DNA of 64,000 nt, from positions 1,464,102-1,528,101 of the forward strand of contig OX393572.1 of assembly GCA_947652115.1 (NCBI GenBank). Reading direction: 5' to 3'. This stretch comes from Blastomussa wellsi. Its lineage: Eukaryota > Cnidaria > Anthozoa > Scleractinia > Plerogyridae. Shown piece by piece: positions 1 through 12,063 of this stretch (positions are counted from its first letter, which is position 1; every line of letters starts with the position of its first letter). The position numbers and the translations under genes are program-made. The notes beneath the pieces are model-generated. The model did no database searches. It was not told the origin of the DNA and saw only the letters and a list, made by a program, of their open reading frames with translations.

Positions 1-525
1 CCAGCACCCAACACTTTGCTAAACCTTAGTAGAGGGGGTAATGTACCAAATGCAGCACCCACATTACAACCACTGCCTGTTCAGTCAGCAACACCTCAAA
101 TCAATGGAGGCCCCACTTGGGGCACCTCCACGCAGCAGCAACATCAGCAAATGCCTCTCTCAAATGCTGAAATGTGGCTAGCATCTGCCTCAGTAGACAC
201 CGCACAACCAAGCAAGACAGTGCAACCAAATCAGGGTTTGCTTACCACTGTAAATCCATTTGCAGAAACCACATCTCAGATCAATGCCCTTTCAAGTGCA
301 TGGACACGTGATTTGCAGGCAACTCTTCCAAGCTCACAACCCCAGAGGACTACATCATGGTCATCATCACCATGGACATCAAGCTCTTCACGCCCAACAA
401 ATGAAGACGAGTTTGCTTCATTCTTTGCGTCAAGGCAAACAAGCCCTCCACCTCGGGTACCTCTTACTAAGAAAGATTCCAACCCCTTCAGCCCACAAAC
501 AGAAGATCAAGTGTTTTGGGTGTGA
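1..525 (+). CDS. C-terminal fragment of an NPF-motif endocytic adaptor-like protein (Numb-like candidate)
   Basis: An open frame runs from the first base to a TGA at 523-525 (about 174 residues), so the 5' part of the gene lies outside the window. The tail is rich in Ser, Thr, Pro and Gln and has no folded domain. It carries two Asn-Pro-Phe motifs (VNPFAETT and SNPFSPQT) and the acidic-aromatic stretch NEDEFASFF near the end. NPF motifs bind EH domains of endocytic proteins such as Eps15. A disordered tail with an acidic-aromatic stretch followed by a terminal NPF resembles Numb family C-termini (DPF...NPF...), but other NPF adaptors (SCYL2, epsin, AAK1 relatives) cannot be excluded. The gene is convergent with TTC13. 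Coding status is fairly safe; the family name is a guess. Confidence 0.5.
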   Translation, partial: PAPNTLLNLSRGGNVPNAAPTLQPLPVQSATPQINGGPTWGTSTQQQHQQMPLSNAEMWLASASVDTAQPSKTVQPNQGLLTTVNPFAETTSQINALSSAWTRDLQATLPSSQPQRTTSWSSSPWTSSSSRPTNEDEFASFFASRQTSPPPRVPLTKKDSNPFSPQTEDQVFWV

Positions 526-3500
526 CAAGTGAAGTTGTAAGGTGCTGTTTTAATTCTACACATTTTTAACAGGATCTCTTAGTTTTTATCACGTGCAAGA
601 CCTGAGAAACCTAGTTGGCAGAAAATGTCATTTTCTTTGTTAATGTTTTTATTTCAATTATTTAGCAATTTTAAAACTTTATACATACGTGTAATGAAGG
701 CAAAGAACCTCCCTCAGACTACAGTTTCCAGTCTTACAAGGGGTTTCTACTCTTAATGAAAAAAAAAAGAACAATTGCTACTTAAAAGGTCAGTAAAGGT
801 GGCTGTAGTTAATATAGGTGGTGTAATTATATGTGACTAAGCTGAAAATTCTTTCATATTTAAAGAAAGATATCATGTGATTGTTGGGGGAGGGGGGATA
901 GTTTTAGGGGTATACGGCTATGGATTCATTCCATGCCGGCTAACAAACATTTCCAAATTGACCGACTTGAAAATTTGATTTTGACAAATGCAGCTTTACA
1001 TATATTTGCATAGATTCTCTGATTGGCTTTGGTATATTTCAGGCTGTATAAAAGATAAAACCAATTTGAGATACTATGAGCTTCCTCTGTCACTGGTGTG
1101 GAATTTCTCAGTTTGAATTTTCTTCAGTAGTGGAGGAATAGAGTCTGCAAAAGACTTTATGCCAATGGTATGCTGACAGAAATGATTTCTTTTTACAATA
1201 TTGGCCTTGATAATAGTTTATTATTTTATTCAGTCTGTTTATTTTTCGACCTGATATCAATGTCACAGATTTTTGTTTTCAAGGTTTTAGTTAATAATAT
1301 CTGTTTTAATATTCCTTAAAGTACTAAATTGTGATTGTGATGTGTTCTGCACATACTAATAATATAAGTAAAAAATCTACTAGTATACTTATGCAAATGC
1401 CACAATCTGATTGGCTAAGCTACTGCACACTATCAGCCATTAGAGTGCAGTGGTTGAAGGTCATCTTCAAACTGGCGACGTCTAAGTGCTTTAGCGAAGT
1501 TTCGAAGGAAGATTTACAATTTTTTCACCGACACGATTCGTTTATTATGATTTTTACTAAAACAATTAGATTATTCGCTCTCAATTTCTATGAGGCGATA
1601 GTTGATTCGGCCTTTGGCCTCATCAACTATCACCCCATAGAAATCTCGAGCTCATAATCTAATTGTTAATTAGAATTAAATTTTGCACTGAAAATGTGTG
1701 ATAAAATTTCATTTTTTTCTGTGAATACATCTCTTATTAGTTTTAGTAATCAACATAATATTATAAAATTAATGTCAACAGAAAGGGGTCTTCCACAATG
1801 TTACCACTTTTAAGGGGTGTCTTACAAAGCACCATTTATAAAATGCATTTATTGTACAGTTATTATTGTTTTCTTACTTAATAATAATTATAATAATTGT
1901 TAATATCAGCTTTCTCCAATGCATAATATTTTGTGACAGTTATAATCCAGTGGTGAACTTGTAATATGATTGGCTAATAGATGCTTCCGTATTATCAATA
2001 AAAGGCTGCCACAGCATGCATACAATTTATCATGTACATAATTGCCGAAAAAAATTTAATAATGAATGGTTGCTTGAACTAACCTGAATATAGATTATAA
2101 AAGTTGAGATTGGTTTTAATCAAATTTGATAGCAGACTGGGATTTTCATCTCTTGGCAACTGTCAGCCAATAGAAATCTCAAACTTGTCATTAGAATACT
2201 TATTATTAAAAATTAATTGCTCGGGAAAGTTTGACATCTTGCCAATGAGTAACATAGCAGTTAGACTTTGCCTGTTTTTGAGCCACAAAACCTGTCCCAT
2301 TTGACACTTGCGGGGTTGAAGCGTGTTCTTTATCAACATAACTTCAAATTTTTATTACTTTGTTAAACGTCTGTGAAATGACCATACTCAAATGCACGTT
2401 TATTCTTCCTCCATTTATGGCCAATAAAATAAAATGGTAATTAATTTGGATAGGGGTGTGTTATTTGAGGGGGGGGGGGGGGGTGGGGTAATTTAGCCTC
2501 TACATTTGCCCACCTCCTGTTAAATGGCTGGCTGTTTATTTGAGGAAATAATTGCAGCATTTGTGTAACAATTTGACATTTTAACTGTGTACTTTCACCT
2601 CTCATGCTTCAAATAAGGCTAAGGATACATAGAACCAATCAGATTGGTTGTGACTGGAATGGTACTTTAAAGGTTGGACACTTTGTGATGCTTACACATT
2701 CAGTAATATGGCTACTTGGTAACTGGATTAACAGGTTCCCTGGCCACTGTTTAAGCATCACAAGGCATCCCATCTTATTTTTAAGTATCCATTCCAGTCA
2801 CAACCCAATCAGATTTCATTTTGAGAAATTTGTTACAATAACATTAGTTATAGTTAAATTTAATATATTGTGTTGGAATATCACCCTCTTGAGAATGTTT
2901 CATAATTCTTCACGATTTCAAGTAGACTTAAAGAACTTCAAATTATTGTATTTTATCTATTTTAAAGTATTCATAAAACTGACAAATGATAGAAAATCAT
3001 TCTTATTACACGTTGCTAAGAAACTGAATACAGGCGAGGTCTAAACAGGCATTGAATTTTTTTACGAACAGCTGTACCAAATTTTTTGTTTGCTGTTAAG
3101 CTTCTAGTCTTGTAGATTTTAAAGGCAGCTTATGTGTATGGTCAGTGTCAGATTGCATAATTATCTGTTTAGTATACCAGCACTTAATATTTTATATTTG
3201 GCAGAATTTCAATTCATATGCACTGCACTGCAGATGCACTGTCCTTTGCGATTTTCAAATTTCTTAAAGCACAGGACACCCAAATATCAAATTGAATCTT
3301 ACCAGTGTCTAGTATAGGTGCCCTGTTTGCAATAGATTTTAAACTGCAGTAGGTATGTTTTCTCAAGCTGCAATCCTTCTGCTTAGGTGTTCTGAAATTG
3401 ATGTAGCCTGTGAATGCATAGATTTCTGCTATGTAGTTTTTTTGCCACCCACCCATTTTTGTAGGGCTGTTTTTCAGTGGCATAACACCATGTATGGAAA

Positions 3501-4585
3501 TCTGTGTGTCAACAGTTAATCTGTCTTTTCAATGTAAATTGGGGCAAATAATCCTTTCCTTAGCTTAAAGGGGCATTTTAATGTATGAATTTTATTTAAT
3601 TGCCTCGCATGGCTTTTAGCTGATCGGCTGTGAATAAGTATGCAGTGCCTTGTCCTGAATATTTTATGGACCTTTGCAGTATAAAATTTAGTTGGATTCA
3701 GGTGTGGATGAACTGCATCCGAACAATAAGCACAAGCAGACATCTGACACTTAAAAGACTAGCTTTTGGCATAATAGTAGTAAAATATTTTAATCCATCC
3801 ATACATAATTGACTCGTACTTGTGTGTACAATGAGTAAACTGCAGAGCAATGTCTACAGTTGCTTATTTTGTTCCCACTCTGTTTTCATTCCTGAATGTT
3901 TTGGTTTGTGCAAGAATGATGGCTGTCTCTGGTTGATTCCAGTTGAAGTTCAGATCTCATTGGCGGAGAGTCAGAATGGAAATTGAGTACATACTTGAAC
4001 AGTTGGGACCGGCCAGACAGTCATCAATGATGCCTACCGAAAGGATCAGATGGGTTGCAAGATGAGAATGACCAGCTCAAACCTGGGGGGTGTGGGGAAT
4101 GCTATATGAAAAAGAACAGGAAAACACGTGGGCATGCCTCCTCATCAAGAGCTTTTTTGACCCTCGTGTTTAAATAAAGATGATGATGATACCATTGCCC
4201 GCCCCCTCCCTAGTCTCAAATGAATGCCCCCCACCCCTCACTACCAACATGGATTTATCATGCTTAAACTTTGTTTGTGTCTGCTATTTGCTTTTCAAAT
4301 CATGTCTGGGCAAAATCAGTTCCTGGGGCAACAATAAATGTCTCGGGTGATTTTCACAGGATTTTTAAAGCTGTTTTGAGAAGGGTTACCTGAATAAAGC
4401 GTCAAAATGCACGCGACAAGTATTATGGACAGCTTTAAGTTCACAGTTCCATGAACTCAGTATGTCCGAGAAACGAAAACCACCTTTCTCGAAACAGCTG
4501 TAAACCAAAAGAACATACGCTTCAAACGAACAGTGAAATAGAGTCGATATATTTGGAAAAAATAGAAAATTTATTGATCTTCATG
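526..4585. other. Repeat-rich 3' flank between two convergent genes
   Basis: No convincing coding exon was seen; the short open frames here show no recognisable domain. The stretch presumably includes the 3' UTR of the upstream adaptor-like gene. It is AT-rich with a short poly-G run (about 2469-2483), a foldback at 1561-1667, repeat-like segments containing 'caatctgattggct' words (about 1390-2200), and a retroposon-like tail ending in AATAAAG plus (GAT)n at about 4170-4192. AATAAA also occurs at 1997-2002, but inside repeat-like DNA, so a poly-A site for the first gene is not assigned. Confidence 0.5.
1561..1667. repeat. Foldback (inverted-repeat) element, about 107 bp
   Basis: The left arm AACAATTAGATTATTCGCTC is mirrored by the right arm ending CTCATAATCTAATTGTT. 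The pairing continues inward through GATAGTTGAT and ATCAACTATC to a small loop around 'cggcctttggcc'. This is typical of a short non-autonomous foldback transposon. No target duplication could be fixed. Confidence 0.6.
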
Positions 4586-6843
4586 TTAAACAGATTTCAA
4601 GTATTTGCATTCTGCATCCGTAAAATGCACATTAAGAGCTTCAAACACAGTCCTCAGAGTTGGAAATACTTCACTCACGAGAGGTAGGGCAGATACAGGC
4701 TTGGACAACCTACAATAAAAATAGAAAAACGACATCAAAACACTTATACAAAACGGCCAAGATTTGTGCGCACTTAATACGTTTACTTAGATGACACGTT
4801 TATTTTGGTTGTGATAAATTTGAATGCAAGTCAACGTAAGTTTTTCAACGCTTCGCCACCGAACGATACAAGTTGATTGCTCATTGAAATGATTTTATTT
4901 CGCAACATCCTTGCACTCGCAAGTCCATTTGGCCAACCAACGCAAGTAGACGCGTTTGGTCACGCGAGGCAGTCGCGAGTCGCATGGTGAACGCAGTTCA
5001 ACTTGCGATTTTACCACTGTCCCACTAAGGCTTCGTTTAGTCGGCCTGGGCCGGACCGGACCGGACCGGAACCGTTCCTAACCGAACCGGGTCGGCTCCC
5101 GTTTACATGGAACCGTTTGGAACCGATCAGCGTGTTTCCACGGGATCTTTATGGAAGCGGCCCGGAACAGATCCAACACTGGACCTGCAAAACAACAGGT
5201 CTAGTTTTGGATCCGTTCCGGACCGGTTCCAGAACGGTCCGACCGTGTAAACAGAAAGCCTATCCGGTCCCGTGTAAACATAGATAATTTGGTTTTATCA
5301 ACTGGGTTGATAATGTGAATTGACAACCGTAAAGAGATTCGAGAGCTCACGTTTCGAGCGTTAGCCCTTCGTCGGAGCGAGTCGTCATAACAGACTTGAT
5401 CCCCCGAGTAAACACAGCCTAAGAAACTTGAATTCCACATTTATAACGTAACTGGGATTCGCGCTACGATTTAAAGAAAATCAAACCGACGTATTCGTAA
5501 GCAGAGTTCCGATTCCGCTTAGACTCCGTGGCTTACGATCAAGTGAAAACTAGATTGTCGGAATGAAGTATACTGAGTGTCTGAAACTAGCATTTTGATT
5601 GGTTTATTCAGCTGGCGAATCCGACAATCTAGTGGAAACGTTCGGATTCTTCCGACTCCCATTCCGTCGTACTTAAGTGTTTTATATTTTTAACAGCTTA
5701 TTTATTTTAGGTGTCACCTATTAGTAGAGGGCTTCTACCCTCGGCTAGACTCGCTTGACACGTAAATAAAGTCTTTCATTCATTCGCTTACGACTCCGAC
5801 ACAAAATAGTTACCGCTGTTACGAGTCCGATTCCGTCTCCACTGAAAACCAGCCTTTGGAGAGTTACCTTGCATAAAATGAGTTTGATTTGCAAGAAAAT
5901 GAACGTGCAGGTGAAACGTGTTCATAAGAATGGTTTCCTACAACTTGGCAACTTGGAAATAGACGATTCTCCATGTTCCTTACTTTCTTAGCCCAAGCCA
6001 TTCTTTAACATTCGTGGTAAAATTTTCTACTGATCCTCCGATCATCGCTTCTAAATCCACCTCCTGCGGGCAAAGAAAGAAAAAAAACATAAGAATAACA
6101 GGTTTGGTTCGAAATGAGGTGACACTTGAAAAATGACGGATTTGAAAACACCTCAAATAGAGACTCCCTTCATTGTACCAATGGGAGATTGAAAGAAATG
6201 GCCCAGCTCCACTCCCCCAATTCTGGCTAAGCCCTCATGACCAATGTTTAACCCCCCCACCCCACCCCACACCAACCCTACCCCAAGGCCATCTTCTCTT
6301 GCTCTGCTTTGGATCAACCTCGTTCCCAGGGTCTCTCATCTTCCCGCCCTGCCGGAGCGAGAGAGGGCTGGAAGAAGAGAGACCCTGAGAACGAGGTCGT
6401 CCTTGGATTCGCCACAACAAGGTGGATTAGTTACAATGAAATTACCTTTCCTGGAGGTATTTTGCCTGTGGTTTCTCTTCCAACAGCGAGAAAAAGGCCT
6501 AATGCCACAGTATACGCCACAGCACTGTTACGAAAAAGAAATAAATCAGCCATATTACATCATACCACAAGACAGTTCAAAATAATTGCGCTCGATAGAC
6601 CTTATTCACGATAGCCGCCATGTTTGTTTTCGCATGGTAAACAAGCTTAAATCGACAAATTTCAGCTGGTTTCTTATCACGTCTGATAGTTTTTTTTCAT
6701 TGCAATGCTTTGGTTTCTGTTTTGTGCTTTAAATATTCTACGTTTAACGCAATTTTGACACTTTTATAAAAAAGAAAACGGCTGGCGCAGTTAACAAGTC
6801 AAGGTATCGAGTAACTATTTCCAACTACCCTTATAATGAGTAG

Positions 6844-6888
<45 letters not shown>

Positions 6889-7756
6889 GTATAACAATAT
6901 AATTTGGTTTTATCAACTGGGTTGATAATGTCAATTGGCCACCGTAAAGAGATTCAAGAGCTGACGTTTCGAGCGTTAGCCCTTCGTCGGAGCGAATCGA
7001 GGAATTGTGGGTGGTGTGTGGTTTATATACAGAAAGATGGAGCTACGCTATTGGTTGGTGCCTGGCAACGTGAAAAACAACGGAATAAATGAGTTGAATG
7101 AAAAGCGTTCGTTGATACCGTGAGGATTAAGAGTGCCGATTTGAAAAATAAATTTTTGTTCTAGAGTTTTACGGCTTTCCGTGCTTCCTTGGTGAAGGGA
7201 AAGGCCGCAGACTGCCATATGTTGCTTAGAATGATTGGGGAGATTAAAGTGTCTCGCGACCGGTTTAGATGCATTTTTGTCGTCTTTCTCTACGTCACGA
7301 AGGTGTTCTTGGAATCGGTCGCCTAGTCGTCTCCCTGTTTCGCCGATGTATAACTTTTTGCAAAGAGTGCAAGTTATGCAGTAGATGACATTTGCGAGTA
7401 TGGAATGATAAGAACAGGCCTATAGGCTAAATCCTATTTTCCCGCTCAGCGCTTATATCCGCGCGCTGGTCAATGCAAGTTGAGAAGGATTGCAGAAAAG
7501 CTTGTCCAAATTCTTACTCCTTAGCTGTCCCTATTGAGCCAGTTGTAATAGGCATTTCCCAAAATTCGCCATACCTTATTGCCCGGTCTTCTCATTTCAT
7601 CGTTAAGATTTGTCCAGATGAAATCCAACTCGGCGTGATAACCAGCCGTTCTTGATGGTGTTGTAGGTGTGTCCATTGTAAACAATATATTTGAACCACT
7701 GAGGAGCAAGGTAAAGAATCATTGTAACCCAAACAAGGAGCACAAACATTTCATAG

Positions 7757-7801
<45 letters not shown>

Positions 7802-10800
7802 GTATAACAATATAATTTGGTTTTACCAACTGGGTTGATAATGTCAATTGGCCACCGTAAAGAGATTCAAGAGCTGACGTTTCGAGCGTTAGCCCGATTC
7901 GCTCCGACGAAGGGCTAACGCTCGAAACGTAGCTCTTGAATCTCTTTACGGTGGCCAATTGACATTATCAACCCAGTTGGTAAAACCAAATTATATAGAA
8001 ACATTTCATGCCAACCTGGCTATTGTTTATGATGAAAGGCCAACAACAATGCGCTAAACAAAGATTCTATGAACAGTACGACAGCTCGGCACATATGCGT
8101 TTCTTCGTACAATGGCACCAGCTGCATCCTTATCGTTTGAAGTTCTGCATGTTAAGGCGCAAAAAGTGATTGATCAACACCAACTTCTATCGCTCCTTTC
8201 CAATTTCCACAGTAAAATGAAACCGAGCAATCCACCTACCTTTCCGACAGACTTAAATTGAGTCCTTCTAAGCTCTTAGTTCCTCCGCCTTTTGAACTTG
8301 ACACGTGAGTGGATAAAATCATACCCGGCTGTGGGTTTCTTGAATCGCGTTGCTGAGGGGAAATCAGAAAAATAAACCACACAAAATTGGAAGAGATTTA
8401 AGGGGCATTGTTTACCTGAACACGGTGTTCAGGTAAATTCTGTACTTAAGTCATTACTTGTGCTAAAAATGCTCCAGCAGATTGCGAAGAAGGTATCAAA
8501 TGGAAGTTTAACAGGGAGAGCAAGCCATAATAGTTAGTTTCCTATTTTGTCAAGAGATGGCTTGAGAATCCACTTCCATCCTCGCCATCGATAACAACAG
8601 ACGCCAGTAAACGGTTTCAGTGCAGTAATATAGTCTTCGGTAACACAACTACACCATTATTTTTTGTCTTCCTTTGAGCGAAGACAAGTTTTAGCTTTAG
8701 CTACAATTCACATCGTTGTCGATCAATTTGTTTCCCCCGCTTTTGCCCTTTCATTAAAGAGAGAGATATTCTAACCCTAAACACACACAATACATACAAC
8801 TGATAATATTCTCACCTTAAGAACCTGTATCAGCTCGCGACATGATTTCGCTTTCTCTAATTTCCTTTTAAATTCTTTTGTGCTAAATTCATCCACTCTG
8901 AAGACACACAGACAAACAAACATTTAAGCATCTTTGAAATAAATCATGAGCCATAATCGAGGGGATATTTAGTACGTGTCATTACAAAAAGAGCAAAGGT
9001 ATTTTATTCCACACCTTTAAATAAAGCAAGCGACACGTTTAGAGAAAACATCCGTTGCAGGCAATCCATAGGCCCCACCGCTCAAAAGCTAGCGGCTTTT
9101 CATTGTATAATTTACTAGCATGTTAATCAAATAAAAGAAAACCACTGAACTGACCTGTACATGTGCTGTAACATTGTTTTTGTAAACTGGAAAATCTTTT
9201 CAAAGTAGTCCGAGTATCTCACACTTTTTAACTGCCCCCTGCAATAAAAGTGATGCTGTCTGTTTATAAATCAGCAAGTTCCAAAAAGTTTTAAATGTGG
9301 AAATGTCTAATACGAGAATAATAACCTCCTTTTGACAGGAAAATACGTACTTATATTCGAAGAAAAATGTAAGGTAAAGTCTGCGCACAAGCCTATTGGC
9401 TTACCAGGCCGGGGCTTATCCCGGTTTCCTTAACATGAAGCGACTAGGAATATTTCCCCCACCCCTAGATGGGATGCTAGTCCATCGCAGGGTTATCCCC
9501 CCACACGTCGCGGTTTGTGAAAAATTTAGCGTAAGTTTTTCAGATCCATCATTCTCAATCTGTCTCAATCTTCTCAATCGTTAACCATCCTTGTTCCTTT
9601 TTGGTTTGGTGTCACCTCTTTGTTGTTTTTCTTCCTTGGTAAACTAGTAGTTTTAGGTTTCCTACTTTTTTAGAGTAACAGACCTTAATAAGTTCATCCT
9701 GAAATTAAATCCTGTCTTAACACTTTTCTCCGGCATCATGTCCAACCAGAACACGGGATGCTCGGGATCAGAAATTCTACATAAAGGAAAAAAAAAGTGT
9801 TAAACAAAACATTCTGTAATCTCATCCACCCTTATCACGTTTTCACGCACATTGTACAGAGAGTACTTGGAAATGTTTGGGTGAGGGTGTTTCGCTGGGG
9901 TCTACACCAGAAAAAGCTTAAATTTGCTTGCATACCCCATGTATACCCCATCCCAAACCAGAAGCGAAGATGATGTTACTTTTGCCCTTTCACTGAACCC
10001 ATCTAGGCCAAACTTGGAGCCCTATCACAGGCCTGGAAGGGCAAAAATGGGACCACATCCAGTGGTATAATTACGTGGTCTGCACTGCGTATGCGAGGGT
10101 CCCCCCCCCCGTCCCTACCCTTTGTAAATATGTAAGCAGGCTTTACTTTCAGTGAACTTTTGAGGTCCCCCAAACTAGCTTTCCCTGGTGGTTAGTTGAG
10201 ACGAGAAATTCGTTTTGCTCCTATCACGGTAACATAAGAGCATTTTCATTTTCATCCTTCTTGCGTAACTTAGCCTGTGTAGCGAGCATTCCCGTAGAAC
10301 GCACACGATTCGCTCGCGTGCTCGCATTTTGACCACGCGAAAATTTGGGCGACAACAATTCATTCCACCATTCGCCCCAATTTTCGCGCGAAAAAAAAAA
10401 AAACCAGAATTGGATCGCATACAAGCGTATCATGTGCGCTTTGCGAGTTCTCAACTGAAGCTACAAGTCAGGCTTTGTGTAACCAGGCTGGATTGCTTGT
10501 TGTCTCTACCTTCTCCACTTGACCGACACGTCAAATATATCCCTCCAGGTGGCTTTCTTGTGGTTTGTTTTAGATGATCTGCTCGCTTTCCAATTCTTGT
10601 GCGCAACTTGAGCCACATCTAGGATCGCCAGACCCATGGCGCGATGATGTCTAACGCTGGGTAAGAATCCATTTGAATGATACTGAACTAGAGGGCCCAG
10701 CATAGAAGACTTGCACAGCAAGAACTAAAAACACACCATTGAGAATACAACAAGTTTCAACTGAGTGTCAAAAAACCAAAACCGCGGTACTTTTGGCCAA

Positions 10801-12018
10801 TCACGAAGGATGGAGAAAAGAGATAGTTGCTGTAAAGCCCTTATAGGAGCGATTATTAAAGATTGATTGATTGATTGAATCCAGTGAACCAATCAAATCT
10901 CAAAGTAATTACATAGGCAACACACAGCGCGGGAAAACGTGCGCGCGCGAGTCACGATTGGCTGAAAAAGTGGCGCGAGATTTTTAAACCAATCACTGAG
11001 CATAGTATTGGTATAGGTAATCACATGAGGCCAAGTACTATTAAGGATTAATTGCACGAGAGTTTTCAAAATTTTCCAAAATTGCCCGAGTCGCGAAGCG
11101 ACGAGGGCAATTTGGAAAATTTTGAAAACGTAAGTGCAATTAATCCTTAATAGTACGAGGTCTCATGGGATTACTTGTTTATCAATAAAGGGCAAAATTT
11201 ATACGAAGGAAAATCACGCGCGCAGTCTATTTTTATCTGGGAAGCCTGTTTAGCGCTACGGCAATTAACGGATTAGCCAATCATTAACAGGTAATCATGC
11301 CCTCTCTTGATTACTAAAAATGCCCTGGATTAAGAAAAAATGCCCTCTCTCTCAACCAATCAGCGCTCAGTAATTTTGCCCTTTATTGATAACAAAACCA
11401 AAGCACATGCTGAATTAGTTTAGACACTGAAGTGAAAACCCTTCTAATGAATGATTGAATACGCAGTGAAGACGACATACTGGTGGTAAACCTGAAAATT
11501 TCTTGTGTAGGCTGAAACATTACAATGTTTTAGTTTCCATGCGTTCACTGTGTTCAACTCTACCTGTGCCTCCGGACTCAAATCACCAAAGGAAACTTCC
11601 TCGACCTCTCTGTTGAAAGAGGAGTGAATGTTTGATCAAAAACAGTATTTCGACAAAAAAAAGCACATACTGAATGCGAAGGGAAATCCAAGTTTGAATT
11701 ATTATGCGTCATTATATTTCTAAGCAAACCAGTCCCGTTAAGCTCAGATTCAATAAATGCTTATTTACTAACCGTATTTGAGGCTGTATTCCAGGTTGTT
11801 CACTGTAATTCTGAAACAGCACAAATGCAAAAGACGGTTTACTACAAAATGTAACTATCGTTATTTATTATTATTATTAATTAGCTCTTATTTACCGAGT
11901 GGTAGGTCTGCATGGGAGAATCTTGACCGAGGTAGTGAGTACAGACCGAACGTTCTCACGTGCGAATGGCGATGAGCTGAACTTTAAACAAAAGTTTGGT
12001 CGTATCTTTACTTTTTAG

Positions 12019-12063
<45 letters not shown>

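Larger units (their letters stand above)
10754..11439. mobile_element. Inverted-repeat MITE (GTTTCAATTGAGTGTC ends) carrying two nested foldbacks
   Basis: The left end GTTTCAACTGAGTGTC and the right end GACACTGAAGTGAAAAC are imperfect reverse complements, each next to an 'AAAACCAAA' word. The left half (accaatcaaa, gcgcgggaaaacgtgcg, gagtcacgattggct, aaaccaatcactgagc) matches the copy at 48426-48675 closely. That copy is about 250 bp, whereas this one is enlarged by inserts at 11017-11174 and 11177-11396. Confidence 0.55.

Noticed and set aside
5003..5287. 94-codon frame rich in Pro/Gly/Arg
   Set aside because: It is made by the CGGACCGG-rich interior of an inverted-repeat element; no conserved domain.
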